From: JAGQRJ01 sp041402045
GTDB taxonomy: Bacteria > Planctomycetota > J058
Direction of reading: 5' to 3'
DNA: 9,094 nucleotides
Assembly: GCA_041402045.1 (NCBI GenBank)
Contig: JAWKSZ010000115.1
Location: 1 to 9,094 of the forward strand
Shown here in pieces: positions 6,805 through 9,094 of this stretch. The first letter of the stretch is position 1. Each line of letters starts with the position of its first letter. The translations under genes and the position numbers were made by a program. The notes under the pieces are model-generated. The model ran no database searches and was not told where the DNA came from. It saw only the letters and a list, made by a program, of their open reading frames with translations.

Positions 6805-7014
6805 TCAAGCCCGCGCATTGATCAAGACCGTGTCGACCTCGTAGCGGTCGTCGTCCAAGGGCCGGGCCCAGAGGCTCTCGCTGAGGTTGCCCCAGGCGAT
6901 GGGCGGGGCGACGTGCAGCTTGACCCGCGTCCAGCCGCACGCGCATTCGCGAACCGTGGAGTCCTCGGGCCAGTCGGAGGGTCGGTCGCAGTCGGGGCAG
7001 TGGGTGTGGATCAC
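6805..7014 (-). CDS. Cys4 zinc-binding motif plus start of a DUF4265-like domain (69 aa, probably truncated by frameshift)
   Basis: A GTG at 7014 opens a clean 69-codon frame. It starts with CPDC (Cys6, Cys9) and CACGW (Cys24, Cys26), a likely zinc ribbon. WGNLSESLWARPLDDDRYEV then matches the opening E-x-LWA-x-PL...Y of DUF4265 proteins, whose function is unknown. The frame ends in a TGA at 6807-6805, but the next frame continues smoothly with GLNPRDVVEV, so the stop is best read as a one-base indel. No good Shine-Dalgarno precedes the GTG; CTG and ATC lie in frame upstream, so the start could be different. The gene is 63 bases downstream of the hydrolase stop on the same strand and could have shared its transcript. 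As a free 69-residue zinc-ribbon protein it might still be made. Confidence 0.5.
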   Translation of the reverse strand: MIHTHCPDCDRPSDWPEDSTVRECACGWTRVKLHVAPPIAWGNLSESLWARPLDDDRYEVDTVLINARA

Positions 7015-7077
7015 GGTGATGTCCAGCCTACACCACCCACCTCTTGCCCCAGTCCAAGTCCTGGTGACGCACGCGGG

Positions 7078-7932
7078 CTAGGCCCGACCTACCTCCGCGC
7101 CGAGGCGGGCCTCGAGGCCGGCGAGCCAGCCGCGCCAGCGGGCCCAGGTGCGCTCGCAGGTCCCGGCGCCGGTGGCCAGGCCGAAGTGGCCGAGGGTGCG
7201 CTCGCCGTCGGGGAGCACGTGCACGCGCTCGACCCGGGCCGCCGTGAACTGCCGCGCGAGGGCGTCGACGGCGCCGGGGGGCGCGTAGTCGTCGCCCTCG
7301 ACCGAGACCACCGTCAGCGGGCCCGTGACCTGGGCGAAGCGCCCGGGGTCCCCGTCCCAGGTCGTGAACCGGGCCTGGCGGCCCCAGCGCGTCCAGTGCC
7401 GGACCGCGTCGCGGGGGACCTCGGCGCCCAGCGTCCAGCGCCAGCCGGGGAGGAACCCGCGAGGCCAGGCCAGGAGCGGGAGCGCGAGGTAGGCGGCCTC
7501 GACCCGCAGCCGGCCCTTGCCGCGGTAGTGCCGGGGGATCCCGTGGGCCGAGGCGACCAGCAGCCCGGCGTCCGCCTGCACGCCGCCGAAGCCGTAGAGC
7601 ATGCCCCCGATCGAGTGCCCGATCGCCAAGAGCGGCCCCTGGGGGAAGCGCGCGCGGGTGTGCTCGGCCACCGCGCGGGCGACGGCGGCCCAGTCGTCGA
7701 GGTTCGTGCGTCGCGTGCCCAGCGCGCGGGAGTCGCCGGTGCCCGGGTAGTCGCAGGTCACGACGCCGTAGCCCGCGTCGGCGAGGCGCCCGGCCAGCCC
7801 GCGCAGGTAGCGCTGGGGCGCGGCGAGGGCGCCCAGGATCACCACCGCCGCCCGGGGTACGTCGGGGGCGTAGATCCGCGCCACGGCCTCGCCGCGCGCC
7901 CAGTCGATCGTGTGCGCCTCGCCCAGCTCCAT
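7078..7932 (-). CDS. Alpha/beta hydrolase (predicted serine hydrolase, 284 aa)
   Basis: This is a complete single-domain alpha/beta hydrolase. The nucleophile elbow is GHSIGG with Ser107; a D-Y-P-G-x-G-x-S loop (61-68) follows strand 4; an acidic VEGDDYAPPG (Asp214 or Asp215) follows strand 7; and GHFGL supplies His249. All three catalytic positions are present and spaced as usual. The lid region FLPGWRWTLGAEVPRDAVRHW resembles the FPGRRLGxGEDLPxxVxxxW segment of a family of predicted hydrolases in proteobacteria (COG4757-like). The substrate is unknown. There is no signal peptide, so it is cytoplasmic. The ATG at 7932 is preferred because the domain begins within 15 residues of it; an in-frame GTG at 7983 would add 17 Arg/Ala-rich residues. 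Neither has a clear Shine-Dalgarno. It is divergent from the M23 gene. Confidence 0.85.
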   Translation of the reverse strand: MELGEAHTIDWARGEAVARIYAPDVPRAAVVILGALAAPQRYLRGLAGRLADAGYGVVTCDYPGTGDSRALGTRRTNLDDWAAVARAVAEHTRARFPQGPLLAIGHSIGGMLYGFGGVQADAGLLVASAHGIPRHYRGKGRLRVEAAYLALPLLAWPRGFLPGWRWTLGAEVPRDAVRHWTRWGRQARFTTWDGDPGRFAQVTGPLTVVSVEGDDYAPPGAVDALARQFTAARVERVHVLPDGERTLGHFGLATGAGTCERTWARWRGWLAGLEARLGAEVGRA

Positions 7933-7945
7933 GGCGCGATTGTGC

Positions 7946-7964
7946 GCGCGCGGTCGCCGCGCGC
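7946..7964. promoter_or_regulatory. Perfect inverted repeat in the divergent gap
   Basis: GCGCGCGG, a 3-base TCG loop, and CCGCGCGC form an 8-bp perfect hairpin, 14 bases from the hydrolase start and 49 bases from the M23 start. It could be an operator shared by both genes or a leader hairpin covering the hydrolase start. The run is made only of G and C in a very GC-rich region, so chance is not excluded. Confidence 0.35.
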
Positions 7965-8000
7965 CAACCGCCAACGCTCCCACCCGCGCGGGGGATCGGG

Positions 8001-8006
8001 CATAGT
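8001..8006 (+). promoter_or_regulatory. Possible -10 element for a leaderless M23 transcript
   Basis: CATAGT (4 of 6 to TATAAT) ends seven bases before the ATG at 8013, which has no Shine-Dalgarno. This fits a leaderless mRNA starting at or next to the A of the ATG. I see no good -35 element, so confidence is low. Confidence 0.25.
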
Positions 8007-8012
8007 GGCCGC

Positions 8013-8621
8013 ATGCTGATCCACCGCGTGGGCTGCGCTGGGCTCCTGGCGGGCCTGGCCCTCCTGGGCTTCCTCGCCTTCGAGCTGTTCACCGGGCCGC
8101 GGCCCGAGGTGCGCTACCTCGCGCCGGAGGCCTCGCCCTATCGCTTGCCCTGGCCGGCGGGGGTCCGCCGGTTCTGCGTGCAGGGCAACCGCGGCGTGGT
8201 CAGCCACTACGAGGGCCAGGGCGAGTTCTCCTGGGACTTCGCCATGCCCGTGGGCAGCCCGGTGTGCGCCGCGCGCGCCGGCGTGGTCGAGCTGGTGGTC
8301 GAGCACCACACCGCCCGCGGCTCGGACCAGCCCAACAACCGCGTGGTGGTCGTGCACGAGGACGGGACCCGCGCGCACTACCTGCACCTGCGCCAGGGCG
8401 GCGCGTTGGTCGAAGTCGGTCAGCGGGTGGCCCAGGGCGAGCAGATCGCCGAGAGCGGGAACGTGGGGCGGAGCCTGCTCCCGCACCTGCACTTCCACGT
8501 GATCCAGCCCGGGGGCGCGTTCCAGCCGGTGTCCTTCCGCGAGGTCCCCGGCGACGGGGTCCCGCGCATGTTCCACACGTATCGGTCGCAGAACCCGGCG
8601 CCCGGGGAGCGGCGGGACTGA
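8013..8621 (+). CDS. M23 (LytM-type) metallopeptidase family protein, membrane-anchored, 202 aa
   Basis: An N-terminal hydrophobic segment (residues 8-27) serves as a signal anchor or uncleaved signal peptide. The rest is one LytM/M23 domain. His65 (SHYEGQGEFSWD) with Asp75 in WDFAMPVGSPVCAARAG gives the first metal ligands, HYLHL (122-126) the second motif, and PHLHFHV (157-163) the last, with His158, His160 and His162. All residues needed for Zn binding appear present. M23 enzymes cut peptide cross-links in peptidoglycan, or, when degenerate, activate amidases; with the motifs intact a DD-endopeptidase role in the periplasm is the simplest reading. The SDQPNNRVVVVHEDGT segment is usual for the subfamily with DFAMPxGxPV. 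There is no LysM, SH3 or coiled-coil region, so this is a minimal version. It ends 38 bases before the sensor kinase frame on the same strand and may be co-transcribed with it. Confidence 0.88.
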   Translation: MLIHRVGCAGLLAGLALLGFLAFELFTGPRPEVRYLAPEASPYRLPWPAGVRRFCVQGNRGVVSHYEGQGEFSWDFAMPVGSPVCAARAGVVELVVEHHTARGSDQPNNRVVVVHEDGTRAHYLHLRQGGALVEVGQRVAQGEQIAESGNVGRSLLPHLHFHVIQPGGAFQPVSFREVPGDGVPRMFHTYRSQNPAPGERRD

Positions 8622-8659
8622 GCGCCGACCGCCGCGCGCTGCCGACCCTCGGGCCCGAC

Positions 8660-9094
8660 GTGGCCCTGCCCTGGCTGTGGCGCCTGCGCTGGCTGGCGGT
8701 GCTGGGGCAGACCGTGACCCTCCTGTTCGTGGCCCTGGCGCTCAACGTGGAGCTGCCCTACGCCGCGCTGGGCGGGGTGATCGCGGTGACCGTGATCACG
8801 AACCTCGCGCTGACCTGGGCGGTGCGCCACCCGCGCCCCTGGGGCGGGCTCGTGCCCGGCGTGCTCTGCCTCGACATTCTGCTGCTGACCGCGCTGCTCT
8901 ACCTCAGCGGCGGCCCCAAGAACCCCTTCAGCTTCCTCTACGTGGTGCACGTGGCCATGGCCGCGGTGAACCTCAGCCTGCCCTGGACCTCGCTCATGGT
9001 CGGGCTCTCGGCGGCTTGCTACGGGCTCCTGTTCACGGCCCACGTCCCGCTCAAGGTCAGCCAGGAGGAGATCGGGTTCCCCCTGTATCAGGCC
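8660..9094 (+). CDS. RegB/PrrB-type redox sensor histidine kinase, N-terminal part (runs off the right edge)
   Basis: The frame from GTG 8660 is open to the window end (145 codons). It holds five hydrophobic segments (about 10-29, 33-54, 63-82, 92-107, 109-127 counted from the GTG). GGPKNPF is at 84-90. The GGxxNPF heptapeptide in a periplasm-side loop is the conserved quinone-sensing signature of RegB/PrrB kinases, and RLRWLAVLGQ before the first segment is also typical. The kinase core, H-box and redox-active Cys would lie beyond 9094. In the known system the kinase senses the ubiquinone pool and phosphorylates the RegA/PrrA regulator to control respiration and other redox-linked genes. The start is uncertain: there is no clear ribosome site at 8660, and in-frame CTG 8618 overlaps the end of the M23 gene. 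Translational coupling to the M23 gene is possible. Confidence 0.85.
   Translation, partial: MALPWLWRLRWLAVLGQTVTLLFVALALNVELPYAALGGVIAVTVITNLALTWAVRHPRPWGGLVPGVLCLDILLLTALLYLSGGPKNPFSFLYVVHVAMAAVNLSLPWTSLMVGLSAACYGLLFTAHVPLKVSQEEIGFPLYQA

Overview
The window is very GC-rich, with G or C at almost every third codon position in the intact genes. It carries a lipobox-type lipoprotein, an RHS protein with a signal peptide, an M23 peptidase and a RegB-type sensor kinase. This suggests a high-GC Gram-negative bacterium, perhaps Myxococcota or a related deltaproteobacterial or proteobacterial lineage. No rRNA or marker gene is present to fix the taxon.

Left part (1-1033). Two small cysteine-rich genes lie on the minus strand: a predicted lipoprotein built from Cys-Cys and CGGC repeats, cut by the left edge, and a 55-residue two-CxxC zinc-ribbon protein with a near-perfect Shine-Dalgarno. 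A 298-base intergenic region separates the latter from the plus-strand RHS gene.

Centre (1034-5168). One large RHS/YD-repeat gene has a Sec signal peptide, an N-terminal RHS domain, about 35 kDa or more of YD repeats, a canonical RHS core ending in a DPxG motif, and a 368-residue C-terminal tail I cannot assign. Two single-base losses about 40 bases apart (around 2591 and 2629-2633) split the reading frame. Restoring one base at each gives one continuous protein of 1,378 residues. No immunity-like gene follows on the same strand.

Decay zone (5169-7014). All recognisable coding signal here is on the minus strand and broken: a short remnant of an ACR3 arsenite efflux pump, a frameshifted gene I do not recognise, and a gene with an N-terminal Cys4 zinc-binding motif followed by a DUF4265-like region, also frameshifted. 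Base composition is less GC-extreme than in the flanking genes. Two imperfect 22-23 bp direct repeats flank the ACR3 remnant.

Right part (7078-9094). Intact genes: an alpha/beta hydrolase on the minus strand, divergent from an M23 (LytM) peptidase, which is followed closely by the start of a RegB/PrrB-type redox sensor histidine kinase running off the right edge. The 80-base divergent gap holds a perfect 8-bp-arm hairpin. I see no tRNA, rRNA, CRISPR array, transposase or integrase.
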